A stretch of DNA of 64,000 nt from Halomonas sp. M4R1S46. GTDB taxonomy: Bacteria; Pseudomonadota; Gammaproteobacteria; Pseudomonadales; Halomonadaceae. The stretch's first letter is position 1. Each line of letters begins with the position of its first letter. This document shows positions 1 through 10,410 of the stretch, one piece after another. A program made the position numbers and the translations under genes. The notes under the pieces are model-generated. The model had not been told where the DNA came from and ran no database searches. It worked only from the letters and a program-made list of their open reading frames with translations. The stretch is from contig NZ_CP107008.1 in NCBI RefSeq assembly GCF_025725685.1, forward strand, positions 3,100,001 through 3,164,000, read 5' to 3'.

Positions 1-1519
<1,519 letters not shown>

Positions 1520-1598
1520 GCGTACCTCAATCCTGAAGGGACGGGACATCTCGCCCGGTGGTGTCTCCGGGATGCGGGCACCGATGCCGAACTTCAAG

Positions 1599-2843
1599 TC
1601 ATAGCAGGCGTTCGAGGACCGGTGGCAGGGGCCGACCGTTGAGTCGCACCTCGCCGCGCACCACGTCGATCTGCAGTTCCCGCGTGTCCAGGGGCAGCCC
1701 CAGCCACAACGCCACCACGGGCGGCACCTGGCGCCACAGGAAGTCGCCGTCGAGACGGGTCCGCCATTCGGCCCGCTCAGCCGGTGACGCCAGCGCCAGC
1801 GGGTCCAGCGCCGCCAGGTTGCGGGCATCGAAGATCAGCGTGCCTTCCCCTTCCAGGGCCAGCCCCAGCATCGGGCTGTCCAGGTCGGCATCGAGGAGGT
1901 CGAGCCGCGGCGAGTCGGCGAGCAGGCCGCGCAGCGACGGCGCGAGATCGGCCAGCACTTCCCGCCCCGTGGCATCGGTGGAGCCCCGTGCCGCCTCGCG
2001 CCGCAGCCCATCCAGCAGCTCGCGCAAGGCGTCGGCGTTGATCCGCGACAGCTCGGCGGTCACCCCGCCGGTCAGCAATACCTGGTCGGCGGAATGCACC
2101 TCGCCGAGGGTCAGCTCGCTGCGGATCCGCAGTTCCTGCTCGTCGAGCACGGTCTTGCTGTGCAGTCTGATCTCGTCGGCGTCGAGCACCAGGCCCGGCG
2201 AGTGCCAGCGCAGCCCCTCGACCTTGAGCAGGTCCTGCTGGGTGAAATGATAGGCGCCTTCGGTATAGGCGTAGCGGCTTTCCAGGGTCACCGGCCCCGC
2301 CTGCAGCTGCGCCTCGCCGTCGTCGAGGCGCAGCGAGGGCAGCCGCGCGCGCAACCGCCAGTCGCCGAAGCCCCCCTGGAAGGCGAGGCGTGTCTCCTGC
2401 AGGGACAGGGTTCGCCCCTGCTGATGGAAGACCAGCGGCGAGAGCACCAGGGCGCCGTCGAAGGTCCCCGAAAGGACGTGATAGCGGGCCTCCCAGCGCG
2501 GCGGCGAGGCCTCCACGGCACCGAAGAGGGGCTCGCCCGCCGGCGCCATGTGGGGCGCGAGGGTCCCGTCCAGGCGGGTACCGAGCACCCCATGACGAGC
2601 CCGGTAGACGACATCGACGTGCCAGGCATCGCCGAACAGCGGCGACAGGTGCAGCACCCCCTGGGAGGCGAGCCAGCCTCGCTCGACGTCGCTGCGACGG
2701 ATCGACAGCTCTCCCCTGGCCTGCAGGTCCTCGACGGCGCGAGCCAGTTCACGCTCGAAGAGCAGACCGGCCACGGTCTGGGCCACGGCCCAGGCCAGGG
2801 CCACCACCGCCAGCACCGGCGCGATCAGGCGCTCCTTGCGCAT
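1599..2843 (-). CDS. DUF945 (YdgA-like) family protein
   Basis: A 414-residue protein with an N-terminal membrane anchor or uncleaved signal (residues 7-28, hydrophobic LIAPVLAVVALAWAV) followed by a long beta-rich extracytoplasmic region. The layout and size match the DUF945/YdgA family, whose molecular role is unknown. The start ATG at 2841-2843 has GGAG seven bases upstream. It follows pgpA by 66 bp on the same strand and precedes lon by 79 bp, so it may be the penultimate gene of the long leftward operon. A second DUF945 protein lies at 14609-16018. Confidence 0.75.
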   Translation of the reverse strand: MRKERLIAPVLAVVALAWAVAQTVAGLLFERELARAVEDLQARGELSIRRSDVERGWLASQGVLHLSPLFGDAWHVDVVYRARHGVLGTRLDGTLAPHMAPAGEPLFGAVEASPPRWEARYHVLSGTFDGALVLSPLVFHQQGRTLSLQETRLAFQGGFGDWRLRARLPSLRLDDGEAQLQAGPVTLESRYAYTEGAYHFTQQDLLKVEGLRWHSPGLVLDADEIRLHSKTVLDEQELRIRSELTLGEVHSADQVLLTGGVTAELSRINADALRELLDGLRREAARGSTDATGREVLADLAPSLRGLLADSPRLDLLDADLDSPMLGLALEGEGTLIFDARNLAALDPLALASPAERAEWRTRLDGDFLWRQVPPVVALWLGLPLDTRELQIDVVRGEVRLNGRPLPPVLERLL

Positions 2844-2909
2844 CCTTCACTCCTTGTCCCGGGGCCGACGTCCTGTCGCGACTGGGCGGTCCCGGCCCGC
2901 CGACGCGGC

Positions 2910-3383
2910 TCAGTGCAGCCAGAACCACAGGTGCATGGTACTCCAACCGTAGACGGCGGCCAGGACGTCATCGATCATGATCCCGAAGCCGCCGGCGACC
3001 CGCCGATCCGCCCAGCGGATCGGCCAGGGCTTGAAGACATCGAAGACCCGAAAGACCACGAACCCCCACAGGGCGGCCTCCCAGGAGAAGGGCACAGCGG
3101 TCATGGTCAGCCAATAGCCGACGAACTCGTCCCAGACGATGCCGGAATGGTCGTGGACCCCGAGGTCCCGGGAACTCTTCTCGCACAGCCACACGCCCCA
3201 CACGAAGGTGATGGCCACCACCATCAGGTACCAGCCCAGGGGCAGCTCGGACATCAGCCAGTAGAAGGGGATCGCCGCCAGGGTCCCGAAGGTGCCGGGA
3301 GCGAAGGGCACGGCACCGCTGCCGAAGCCGAAGGCGAGGAAGTGGACCGGGCGGTGCCAGACGCTCTGGGGGGCACGGTTCAT
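2910..3383 (-). CDS. pgpA: phosphatidylglycerophosphatase A
   Basis: Inner-membrane phosphatase that makes phosphatidylglycerol from phosphatidylglycerophosphate. The 157-residue protein has the family signature GSGAVPFAPGTFGTLAA near the N-terminus, VWDEFVGYW in the middle and FRVFDVFKPWPI plus GGFGIMIDDVLA near the end, with several membrane segments. The start ATG at 3381-3383 overlaps the thiL stop by 4 bp (ATGA), giving translational coupling. The thiL-pgpA order is conserved in gammaproteobacteria. Confidence 0.97.
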   Translation of the reverse strand: MNRAPQSVWHRPVHFLAFGFGSGAVPFAPGTFGTLAAIPFYWLMSELPLGWYLMVVAITFVWGVWLCEKSSRDLGVHDHSGIVWDEFVGYWLTMTAVPFSWEAALWGFVVFRVFDVFKPWPIRWADRRVAGGFGIMIDDVLAAVYGWSTMHLWFWLH

Positions 3384-4342
3384 GGCGTGTCTCCTGGAAA
3401 GTGCTGCCAGCCGGACACGCCCGCGGCCTCGACGCCGGTGATCCCGGAGGCCGCGGTGACACGGCCGATGACCGTCAGGGGCAACTCGAGGGCCGCCAGC
3501 CTCGCTCGAGCCTCGTCGAGGCGCTCGGGGGGCAGGCTGACCAGCAGCTCGTAGTCGTCGCCGCCGCCCAGGGCGGCGTGCCGGGCCGCGGCCTCGCCCA
3601 GCGCCTCGACCAGCCCCTCGGCGAGTGGCAGGCTGGCCGGCCACAGCTCGGCGCCGATGCCGGAGGCCTCGCGCAGGTGGCCGAGGTCGGCCAGCAGGCC
3701 GTCGGAGATGTCGATGGCCGAGGTGGCCAGGCCGCGCAGGGCCAGGCCGGCCGCCAGGCGCGGCAGGGGGTACAGGTAGCGGCGGAGCAGGGGGTGATCG
3801 AGGTCACGCTCGCCGGCCTGCCAGCGCTGCAGGCCCCCGGCGCCCCCACCCAGCGCGCCGGTCACGGCCAGCCACTCGCCGGGCCGGGCACCGGCGCGGG
3901 TCAGGGCCTCGGCCGGCGGCACCTCGCCCATCACCGTGACCCCCACGGCCAGCTCGCCACGGGTCACGTCGCCCCCCGCCAGGCTGACCCCGCAGGCCTC
4001 GCAGAGGGCGTGGAAACCGCCCGCGAAGGCGGCCACCCAAGCGTCGTCGGCCGTGGGCAGGGTCAGCGACATCAGGCACCAGCGGCCCCGGGCTCCCATG
4101 GCGGCCAGGTCGCTCAGGCTGACCGCCAGCGCCCGGTGGCCCACGGCACCGGGCGGGGCATCCGCGGGGAAGTGCACGCCGGCCACCGAGGTATCGACGC
4201 TCACCGCCAGGCGCTCGCCCGCGGTCGGCGCCAGCAGGGCACAGTCGTCGCCCACCCCCAGGGCCACCCCCGCCGCGGCGGGGGCCGGGGCGGGGGCCAG
4301 GTAGCGGGCGATCAGCTCGAATTCACTGCGCATCCGGGGCAT
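3380..4342 (-). CDS. thiL: thiamine-monophosphate kinase
   Basis: Phosphorylates thiamine monophosphate to thiamine diphosphate, the last step of cofactor synthesis. At 320 residues it is of normal length. Visible motifs are EFELIARY at the start, the ATP/Mg loop GVGDDCALL, SVDTSVAGVHF, the GGDVTRG loop, DISDGLLADLGH and GGGDDYELL near the end. It lies 5 bp after nusB and overlaps pgpA. The ATG at 4342 is used; an internal ATG three codons later (MRSEFELIARY) is an equally plausible start. Confidence 0.97.
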   Translation of the reverse strand: MPRMRSEFELIARYLAPAPAPAAAGVALGVGDDCALLAPTAGERLAVSVDTSVAGVHFPADAPPGAVGHRALAVSLSDLAAMGARGRWCLMSLTLPTADDAWVAAFAGGFHALCEACGVSLAGGDVTRGELAVGVTVMGEVPPAEALTRAGARPGEWLAVTGALGGGAGGLQRWQAGERDLDHPLLRRYLYPLPRLAAGLALRGLATSAIDISDGLLADLGHLREASGIGAELWPASLPLAEGLVEALGEAAARHAALGGGDDYELLVSLPPERLDEARARLAALELPLTVIGRVTAASGITGVEAAGVSGWQHFPGDTP

Positions 4343-4347
4343 CGTCT

Positions 4348-4848
4348 TCAGCGTCGGCGCGCGGAGACCTCGGCGGACCGCAGCCTCGCGGCGAGCTTGT
4401 CGAGAATGCCGTTGACATACTTGTGCCCCTCGGTGGCGCCGAAGGACTTGGCCAGCTCGACGCCCTCGTTGATCACCGCCCGGTAGGGTACCTCGAGGCG
4501 CTTGGCGAGCTCGTAGGCGCCCAGGCGCAGGATGGCGCGCTCGATGGCATCCAGGTCCTCGAGGCGGCGGTCGAGCAGCGGGGCGATGGCCCGGTCCAGT
4601 TCCTCGCGATGGCGCACCACGCCGTGCAGCAGGTCATGGAAGAGCGCCAGGTCGGCGATCTCCATGACCTTGTGCCAGTTCTCGTGGTCCTCCAGGTCGT
4701 CGTCGGCCACCTGGCTGCGGAACTCCGCCTCCACCATGGCGATCGACTTGCCCGTCAGCTGCCACTGGTAGAGCCCCTGAACCGCGAGCTCGCGGGCCGC
4801 ATGGCGGGACTGCTGGGCCTTCGACGGCGCCCGGCGCTGCTCGCTCAT
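4348..4848 (-). CDS. nusB: transcription antitermination factor NusB
   Basis: RNA-binding antitermination protein acting with NusE/S10 at boxA in rRNA leaders. The 166-residue all-helical protein starts with the basic, Arg-rich segment SRHAARELAVQGLYQWQ and ends with INEGVELAKSFG and YVNGILDKLA, all typical of NusB. The start overlaps the ribH stop by 4 bp, so it is coupled to riboflavin synthesis genes as in E. coli. Confidence 0.97.
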   Translation of the reverse strand: MSEQRRAPSKAQQSRHAARELAVQGLYQWQLTGKSIAMVEAEFRSQVADDDLEDHENWHKVMEIADLALFHDLLHGVVRHREELDRAIAPLLDRRLEDLDAIERAILRLGAYELAKRLEVPYRAVINEGVELAKSFGATEGHKYVNGILDKLAARLRSAEVSARRR

Positions 4849-5342
4849 CGCTCACCCCCGGTGGTGTCGTCGCCGAAGCAGCGCAGCAGCGAGACCATCT
4901 CCATGGCCGCCATGGCCGCCTCGGTGCCCTTGTTGCCGGCCTTGGTGCCGGCCCGCTCGATGGCCTGCTCGATGGAATTGACGGTCAGCACGCCGTTGGC
5001 CACCGGGGTATCGAACTCCAGCTGCAGGCGGCTCATCGCCGAGTTGCACTCGCCGGCCACGTGCTCGAAGTGCGGGGTGCCGCCGCGGATCACCGCGCCC
5101 AGGGCGATCACCGCCTCGGGCCGCGCCACCCGGAGCACGCGCTTGATCGCCAGCGGCAGTTCCCAGGCGCCGGGGGTGTGGACGATATCGATGTTCTCGG
5201 CATCCACGCCGTGCCGCACCAGGCTGTCCACGGCGCCTTCCACCAAGCTGTCCACCACATGATGATTGAAGCGGCCCACCACGATCACGTAGCGGCCATC
5301 GACGTCGACGAAGCTGCCTTCGACTTGGGAAATCGGTTGCAT
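4845..5342 (-). CDS. ribH: 6,7-dimethyl-8-ribityllumazine synthase
   Basis: Condenses 3,4-dihydroxy-2-butanone 4-phosphate with 5-amino-6-ribitylaminouracil to lumazine; it forms an icosahedral or pentameric shell in the cytoplasm. The 165-residue protein shows VGRFNHHVVDSL, the substrate loops PGAWELPLAIKR and GAVIRGGTPHFEHVAGE, and GNKGTEAA near the C-terminus. The ATG at 5340-5342 is chosen because it gives the family N-terminus; an in-frame upstream extension has no homology. It lies 86 bp downstream of ribB. Confidence 0.96.
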   Translation of the reverse strand: MQPISQVEGSFVDVDGRYVIVVGRFNHHVVDSLVEGAVDSLVRHGVDAENIDIVHTPGAWELPLAIKRVLRVARPEAVIALGAVIRGGTPHFEHVAGECNSAMSRLQLEFDTPVANGVLTVNSIEQAIERAGTKAGNKGTEAAMAAMEMVSLLRCFGDDTTGGER

Positions 5343-5428
5343 GGTCTGTTTCCTGCTGAACCCGGTGGTACGGAATCCACATGACGCCGCGACGGGCGGC
5401 GTCATGTCAATGTGTCGGTGACGGTCAC

Positions 5429-6595
5429 TCAGGCGTCGGCGTCATCCTCGGCGACGAACGACTGGCCGGGCTCGACCCGTTCGACGACTTCCAGGTCGAA
5501 GCCGGAGAGCGCCGAGAACTTCCAGGGTGAGCTGAGCAGGCGCATGCGCCCCACCCCCAGGTCGCGCAGGATCTGCGAGCCGGTCCCGATGGTGAGGTAG
5601 TTGCCGGCACCGTCGGACTCGGTGGTGCGCGGCGCGCGGCGACGCTCCAGGAACAGGTCGAGCAGGTCCTGGAGGTCCTGGCGGGGACGGCCGTCGTCGA
5701 GCAGCACGAAGACACCATGCTCGGCGCGGGCCACCTCGGCCACGGCCTCGTGGGCGGCCCAGCTGCCCCCCTCGCCCTTCTGCAGCGAGAGCAGATCACG
5801 CATCACGTTGGCCAGGTGCACGCGCACCGTGGTCAGCGCCTCGGGGTGCGGGTGGCCCTTGACCAGGGCCAGGTGGTGGGCGCCCTGGATGCGATCGCGG
5901 AAGACGTGCAGGGTCAGCTCGCCATGGGGCGTCTGGACCGGCATCGATTCCCGGGGCTCGACGGTCTGCTCGTTGTGGATGCGATAGTGGATCAGGTCGG
6001 CGATGGTGCCCATCTTCAGGCCATGCTCGCGGGCAAAGCGCTCGAGCTCGGGGCGGCGGGCCATGCTGCCGTCGTCGCTCATCACCTCGCAGATCACGCC
6101 GCTCGGATCCAGGCCTGCCAGGGCCGCCAGGTCACAGGCCGCCTCGGTGTGGCCGGCGCGACGCAGCACCCCGCCCGGCTCGGCCATCAGCGGGAAGATG
6201 TGGCCGGGCTGGACGATGTCCTCCGCCCTGGCGTCCCGGGACACCGCGGCCTGCACGGTGCGCGCCCGGTCGGCGGCCGAGATCCCGGTGCTCACCCCCT
6301 CGGCGGCCTCGATGGACAGCGTGAACTTGGTGCCGAAGCCGGAACCGTTGTCGCGGACCATCAGCGGCAGCTGCAGCCGCTCGCAGCGCTCGCGGGTCAT
6401 CGGCAGGCAGATCAGTCCCCGGGCGTGACGCGCCATGAAGTTGATGTGCTCGGCCTCGACCTTCTCGGCGGCCATGATGATGTCGCCTTCGTTCTCGCGA
6501 TCCTCGTCGTCCATCAGGATCACCATCCGCCCCTGGCGGATATCCTCGATCAGCTCGGCGATGGGGGCCAGGCCCCCGGAGGAGGAGTGCTCCAT
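5429..6595 (-). CDS. ribB: 3,4-dihydroxy-2-butanone 4-phosphate synthase with degenerate GTP cyclohydrolase II domain
   Basis: A 388-residue RibBA-shaped protein. Residues about 8-205 form a complete DHBP synthase (MVILMDDEDRENEGDIIMA, the loop GFGTKFTLSIEA, RAGHTEAACDL). Residues about 210-388 have the RibA fold but lack the zinc-binding SECLTGD...CDC cysteines; the equivalent stretch reads VRVHLANVMRDLL. GTP cyclohydrolase activity is therefore not expected, as in the gammaproteobacterial RibBX group. The start ATG at 6593-6595 has GGAG seven bases upstream. It follows ribD after a 226-bp gap and precedes ribH. Confidence 0.93.
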   Translation of the reverse strand: MEHSSSGGLAPIAELIEDIRQGRMVILMDDEDRENEGDIIMAAEKVEAEHINFMARHARGLICLPMTRERCERLQLPLMVRDNGSGFGTKFTLSIEAAEGVSTGISAADRARTVQAAVSRDARAEDIVQPGHIFPLMAEPGGVLRRAGHTEAACDLAALAGLDPSGVICEVMSDDGSMARRPELERFAREHGLKMGTIADLIHYRIHNEQTVEPRESMPVQTPHGELTLHVFRDRIQGAHHLALVKGHPHPEALTTVRVHLANVMRDLLSLQKGEGGSWAAHEAVAEVARAEHGVFVLLDDGRPRQDLQDLLDLFLERRRAPRTTESDGAGNYLTIGTGSQILRDLGVGRMRLLSSPWKFSALSGFDLEVVERVEPGQSFVAEDDADA

Positions 6596-6821
6596 GGAAT
6601 CTCCATTGATTCTGCGTGGCGGCTGTCGCGCCCTGACGACGACCGGGTCGCCGTGGGGCGTCGCCCACCTCGAAACCGCGTCAGGGTACCGTGGTGCGGC
6701 GTCCGGCGCCAGTGGATCGCACCCGAGGCGCGTGCCCGGCCGCTCGCGGACAGCCGCATGTCGTGGTGGTGGACCGGTGCCGGGGCGGGGCGAGCCCCTC
6801 GCGACGCGCGGGTCGGCGGCC
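6596..6821. other. ribD-ribB gap without ribE or FMN riboswitch
   Basis: In many relatives riboflavin synthase (ribE) sits between ribD and ribB. Here there are 226 bp with no convincing ORF. I looked for the conserved FMN riboswitch core (GGGCAGGGTGAAATTCCCGACC type) on the minus strand and did not see it. A GTACCCTGACG stretch near 6690 could be part of a promoter, but this is weak. Confidence 0.5.
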
Positions 6822-7958
6822 TCAGGCGTCCCGGCGCGGCCGGGCGGTGATGCGCCAGTCCCGGCCCACGGCACGGATATCGAGGATTTCCAGCGGGCGC
6901 TGCTGCTCCATGCGCTCCAGCCCCGGCAGGGCGAACAGCGGCCGGGCCTCGCCGCCGAGCAGCGTCGGGGCCACGAACAGCTGCATCTCGTCGACCAGTT
7001 CGGCATCCAGCATGGCCCCGGCGAGCGTCGCGCCGGTCTCCAGCAGCACCTCGTTGACGGCCTCCTGCCCGGCCAGGTGGGCGAGCAGCGCCGCCAGGTC
7101 GACCCGGCCGCCGGCGGCCTCGGGCAGCGGCAGCACCTCGGCGCCGGCGGCCTCGAGGCGGGCCCGGCGCTCGACGTCTTGCCCCTCGAGAGTCGCCACC
7201 AGGGTACGGCCCGGCTCGCGCAGGCAGGCGGCGGCCTCGGGCAGGCGCAGCCGAGAGTCCACCACCACCCGCAGCGGCTGGCGGGCGGCGATGGCCTCGC
7301 CCTGGGGCAGCTCGAGCTGGTCGGCACGCACCGTGAGCCGGGAGTTGTCGAAGATCACCGATTCCACGCCGGTCATCACCGCGCTGGAGCGGGCGCGCAG
7401 CCGCTGCACCTCACGCCGCGCCCAGGGGCCGGTGATCCACTGCGACTCGCCGGAACGCATGGCGGTGCGGCCGTCGAGGCTCATGGCCATCTTCAGCCGC
7501 ACGAAGGGCCGACCACGGGCCATGCGGGCGATGAAGCCGGGGTTGAGGGCCCGCGCCTGCGCCTCGAGCAGGCCGACCTCGACCTCGATGCCGGCCTCGC
7601 GCAGTCGTGCGATGCCTCGACCGGCCACATGGGGATTGGGGTCCTGCATGGCCACCACCACCCGTGCCACGCCGGCCTCCACCAGCGCCACGGCGCAGGG
7701 GCCGGTGCGGCCCTGGTGGGAGCAGGGCTCGAGGGTGACGTAGGCGGTGGCCCCCCGGGCCGCCTCGCCGGCGGCGCGCAGGGCATGGATCTCGGCATGG
7801 GGCTCACCGGCCCGCTGGTGCCAGCCCTCGCCCACCCGCCGGTCGCCCTTGACCAGCACGCAGCCCACCCGGGGGTTGGGATCGGTGGTGTAGAGGCCTC
7901 GACGCGCCAGCACCAGGGCGCGGGCCATCCAGGCCTCGGGGGTCCGCGGCGCCGTCAT
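6822..7958 (-). CDS. ribD: bifunctional riboflavin deaminase/reductase RibD
   Basis: Deaminates and then reduces the pyrimidine intermediate of riboflavin synthesis. The 378-residue protein has an N-terminal cytidine-deaminase-type zinc site (HAEIHAL and PCSHQGRTGPC) and a C-terminal DHFR-like reductase domain starting about residue 150 (RPFVRLKMAMSLDGRTA, VNEVLLETGATLAG). The start ATG at 7956-7958 overlaps the nrdR stop by 4 bp. Confidence 0.97.
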   Translation of the reverse strand: MTAPRTPEAWMARALVLARRGLYTTDPNPRVGCVLVKGDRRVGEGWHQRAGEPHAEIHALRAAGEAARGATAYVTLEPCSHQGRTGPCAVALVEAGVARVVVAMQDPNPHVAGRGIARLREAGIEVEVGLLEAQARALNPGFIARMARGRPFVRLKMAMSLDGRTAMRSGESQWITGPWARREVQRLRARSSAVMTGVESVIFDNSRLTVRADQLELPQGEAIAARQPLRVVVDSRLRLPEAAACLREPGRTLVATLEGQDVERRARLEAAGAEVLPLPEAAGGRVDLAALLAHLAGQEAVNEVLLETGATLAGAMLDAELVDEMQLFVAPTLLGGEARPLFALPGLERMEQQRPLEILDIRAVGRDWRITARPRRDA

Positions 7959-8440
7959 GAGTGCCCCGGCTCGTCGGGACGGAAGCTCGGCTCCTGGGCG
8001 AGTCGATCGATCTCGGCCCGGAACTCGTCGATGTCCTGGAAGCGCCGGTAGACCGAGGCGAAGCGGATATAGGCCACCTGGTCGAGCCGCTTCAGGGCAT
8101 GCATCACCTCCTCGCCGACGTCCCGGGCCTGGACCTCGCGCTCGCCGCGGGCCCGCAGCGTCTGGCGGATGCGCTCCACGGCGGCCTCGATGGACTCGGC
8201 GCTGACCGGTCGCTTCTCCAGGGCGCGCAGCATGCCGGCGCGCAGCTTGGCCTCGTCGAACAGCTCGCGGGAGCCGTCGGCCTTGATGACCCGGGGCATC
8301 ACCAGCTCGGCGGTCTCGTAGGTGGTGAAGCGCTCCCCGCAGGCCGCACACTGGCGCCGGCGGCGCACCTGATCGCCCTCGGCGACCAGCCGGGAATCGG
8401 TCACGCGGGTGTCATGGGCGCCGCAGAAGGGGCAATGCAT
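7955..8440 (-). CDS. nrdR: transcriptional repressor NrdR
   Basis: Represses ribonucleotide reductase operons by sensing ATP/dATP. The 161-residue protein has an N-terminal zinc ribbon (C3, C6, C31, C34), the basic RRRRQC segment and an ATP-cone domain (about 49-139, VIKADGSRELFDEAKLRAG). It is the first gene of the leftward nrdR-ribD-ribB-ribH-nusB-thiL-pgpA cluster, a common gammaproteobacterial arrangement. Confidence 0.97.
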   Translation of the reverse strand: MHCPFCGAHDTRVTDSRLVAEGDQVRRRRQCAACGERFTTYETAELVMPRVIKADGSRELFDEAKLRAGMLRALEKRPVSAESIEAAVERIRQTLRARGEREVQARDVGEEVMHALKRLDQVAYIRFASVYRRFQDIDEFRAEIDRLAQEPSFRPDEPGHS

Positions 8441-8565
8441 AGCGGGTATCCGACGTGGCAGGAAACGGTGTCGCCGTATTGTAACGGGTTTGGAGCCCTG
8501 ACGCCCAGCGAACCCCCGGGGCCGGAGGCTGTCTCCATGGGGTCACCCGTTCAAGGAGGATCCCC

Positions 8566-9315
8566 ATGCCGCCCCTGTCCCGCGCCCTGCTGCCCGCCGC
8601 CCTGCTCTTGCCTCTCGCTGCCGCCGCCGAGGAGCGCCCGGCACCGCTCGCGGCCCTGGAGGCCCAGGGGCTGACGGTCCATGGTCGTTTTGCGGCCCCG
8701 GGCGGGCTCGACGGCTATGCGGCCAGCGCCAACGGCCAGGCGATGACCGTCTTCGTCACCGCCGACGGCGAACATGCCGTGGTGGGCAACCTGGTGGATG
8801 CCGAGGGCAACAACCTCTCCGCCGCCCCGCTGGAACGGCTGGTGCATGGCCCGCAGGATGCCGAGACCTGGGCCTCGCTGGCCGACAGCGCCTGGATCCT
8901 CGACGGCCGTGACGACGCCGAGCGGATCGTCTATGTCTTCACCGACCCCAACTGTCCCTACTGTCGGCAGTTCTTCCAGGCCGCCCGCCCCTGGGTCGAG
9001 GCCGGCGAGGTGCAATTGCGCCATGTCATGGTCGGCATCCTCGAACGCGACAGCCCGCGCCTGGCCATCTCGCTGCTGGCCGCCGACGACCCGTCCGCGG
9101 CGCTGGCGGCCCATGAGGCGGGCACGCCGGTCGAGCCACTCGACGCCCTGCCCCGCCGCTGGGAGCTGGCGCTGCAGGAGAACCACACCCTCATGGAGCG
9201 GCTCGGCCTGGTGGCCACGCCGGGGCTCGTCTACCGGGTCGACGACCGCCTGCGGACCGCCCAGGGAATGCCCTCCGAGGAACGCCTGGCCGAGATCCTG
9301 GGCCCGCGGCCCTGA
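8566..9315 (+). CDS. dsbG: DsbG/DsbC-like periplasmic thiol:disulfide isomerase
   Basis: A 249-residue secreted thioredoxin-fold protein. It has a signal peptide (hydrophobic core LLPAALLLPLAAA, cleavage near AAA-E), an N-terminal dimerisation-type region and a thioredoxin domain with the active site CPYC preceded by YVFTDPN. The cis-Pro loop is in ATPGLVYR. This is the DsbG layout, which protects single cysteines of periplasmic proteins from oxidation. A very strong AAGGAGGAT lies before the ATG. It is transcribed divergently from nrdR. DsbG versus DsbC cannot be settled here. Confidence 0.85.
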   Translation: MPPLSRALLPAALLLPLAAAAEERPAPLAALEAQGLTVHGRFAAPGGLDGYAASANGQAMTVFVTADGEHAVVGNLVDAEGNNLSAAPLERLVHGPQDAETWASLADSAWILDGRDDAERIVYVFTDPNCPYCRQFFQAARPWVEAGEVQLRHVMVGILERDSPRLAISLLAADDPSAALAAHEAGTPVEPLDALPRRWELALQENHTLMERLGLVATPGLVYRVDDRLRTAQGMPSEERLAEILGPRP

Positions 9316-9450
9316 CGCGATCTGCCGGGTGCGCTCGCCGGCTCGCCTACCCGACCTACGACGCCGGCCCTGCCGCTTGCTGCAGGTAGGATAAGCCGAA
9401 GGTGCCTCCGACACTCGGGCGCCCGACGTCGCGCTACCACGCGAACCTCT

Positions 9451-9864
9451 TCAGCCCTGCGGTGGCAAGGCCCGGGCCAGAAACCAGCCCGCCACCATGG
9501 CCGCGAGCATGGCGGCCAGTGGCCAGGTGATGCCGACCACGGAGGCGAAGGCCGGACCGGGACAGTAGCCGGACAGCCCCCAGCCGATGCCGAACAGCGT
9601 CGCCCCGCCGATCAGCCGGCCGTCCAGGTCGCGCCGCGTGGGCAGCTGGAAGGCCGCGGCGAACAGCGGGTTGGGCCGGCGCAGGGCCAGGCGGTAGCCG
9701 ACGAAGTTGGTGACCACCGCGCCGCCGAGCACGAACATCAGCGTCGGGTCCCAGGCCCCGAAAAGATCCAGGAACCCCAGCACCCGGGCCGGGTCGGTCA
9801 TGCCGGACACGGCCAGGCCGAGGCCGAACAGCAGCCCGGCGATATAGCCCATCAGGGGTCTCAT
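9451..9864 (-). CDS. YeeE/YedE-family sulfur-compound transporter, second half
   Basis: A 137-residue membrane protein with four hydrophobic segments and the family motifs GLGLAVSGMTDPARVLGFLD and GIGWGLSGYCPGPA. The conserved Cys in GYCPGP is thought to move thiosulfate-like or sulfane sulfur through YeeE/YedE channels. It overlaps the preceding half-transporter by 4 bp, so the two halves are probably co-translated and form one functional unit. Linkage to a persulfide dioxygenase supports a role in sulfur handling. The exact substrate is inferred. Confidence 0.85.
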   Translation of the reverse strand: MRPLMGYIAGLLFGLGLAVSGMTDPARVLGFLDLFGAWDPTLMFVLGGAVVTNFVGYRLALRRPNPLFAAAFQLPTRRDLDGRLIGGATLFGIGWGLSGYCPGPAFASVVGITWPLAAMLAAMVAGWFLARALPPQG

Positions 9865-10322
9865 GCGCCACCCCCGATCAGGTGCCGGACCACGAAGACG
9901 GTGACGATCGCCGCCACCAGGAAGGTCAGGGTGGCCGCCAGGGAGCGCGGCGACAGCCGGGCCAGGCCGCACACCCCGTGGCCGCTGGTGCAGCCGCTGC
10001 CGATGCCGGTGCCCACGCCCACCAGCAAACCGGCCAGGAGCATCAGGCCAACGCCGCCGGCGGGCTCGCCGATGACCGCGCCGGGCCGGCCGAGGACGTT
10101 ACCCAGCTCGCCGCCGGCGAGCGCCAGCGCCAGGGGCCCCGAGATCAGGCCCAGCAGGAAGGTCAGGCGCCAGGCGCTGTCGCCGCGGGGCCTGGCGGTG
10201 ACCAGGGTGCCGATGATGCCGCTGACGCCGGCGATGCGGCCGATGGTGACCATCAGCCAGGTGGCCGAGAGCCCGATCAGCACGCCGCCGACCAGGCCGT
10301 GCAGGCTTGCCGTGATATCCAA
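9861..10322 (-). CDS. YeeE/YedE-family sulfur-compound transporter, first half
   Basis: A 153-residue membrane protein with hydrophobic helices, the N-terminal GVLIGLSATWLMVTIGRIAGVSGI pattern and the cysteine motif GSGCTSGHGVCG that defines the YeeE/YedE family. It starts with TTG (10320-10322) after AGGGAGA, which is a likely rate-limiting start. The gene lies between the persulfide dioxygenase and its partner half and is translationally coupled to the latter. Confidence 0.85.
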   Translation of the reverse strand: MDITASLHGLVGGVLIGLSATWLMVTIGRIAGVSGIIGTLVTARPRGDSAWRLTFLLGLISGPLALALAGGELGNVLGRPGAVIGEPAGGVGLMLLAGLLVGVGTGIGSGCTSGHGVCGLARLSPRSLAATLTFLVAAIVTVFVVRHLIGGGA

Positions 10323-10337
10323 GGCGTCTTGTCTCCC

Positions 10338-10391
10338 TTAGTGGTGGGGTTTGCAGGTCTCGCGACCCAGCTCGAGTCGCTGAATCTTCAT
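10338..10391 (-). CDS. possible 17-residue ORF between sulfur genes
   Basis: An ATG at 10389-10391 with a GAGGAAGAG ribosome-binding site opens a 17-codon frame (MKIQRLELGRETCKPHH) ending 15 bp before the TTG of the YeeE-like gene and starting 19 bp after the dioxygenase stop. It carries one Cys and two C-terminal His, suggestive of metal or thiol chemistry, but it is too short to judge. It could be a leader peptide that couples translation to the weak TTG start. Confidence 0.3.
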   Translation of the reverse strand: MKIQRLELGRETCKPHH

Positions 10392-10410
10392 CGACGTCTC
10401 TTCCTCGGGG

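Noticed and set aside
6596..6821. FMN riboswitch before ribB
   Set aside because: The conserved core bases were not found on the minus strand.
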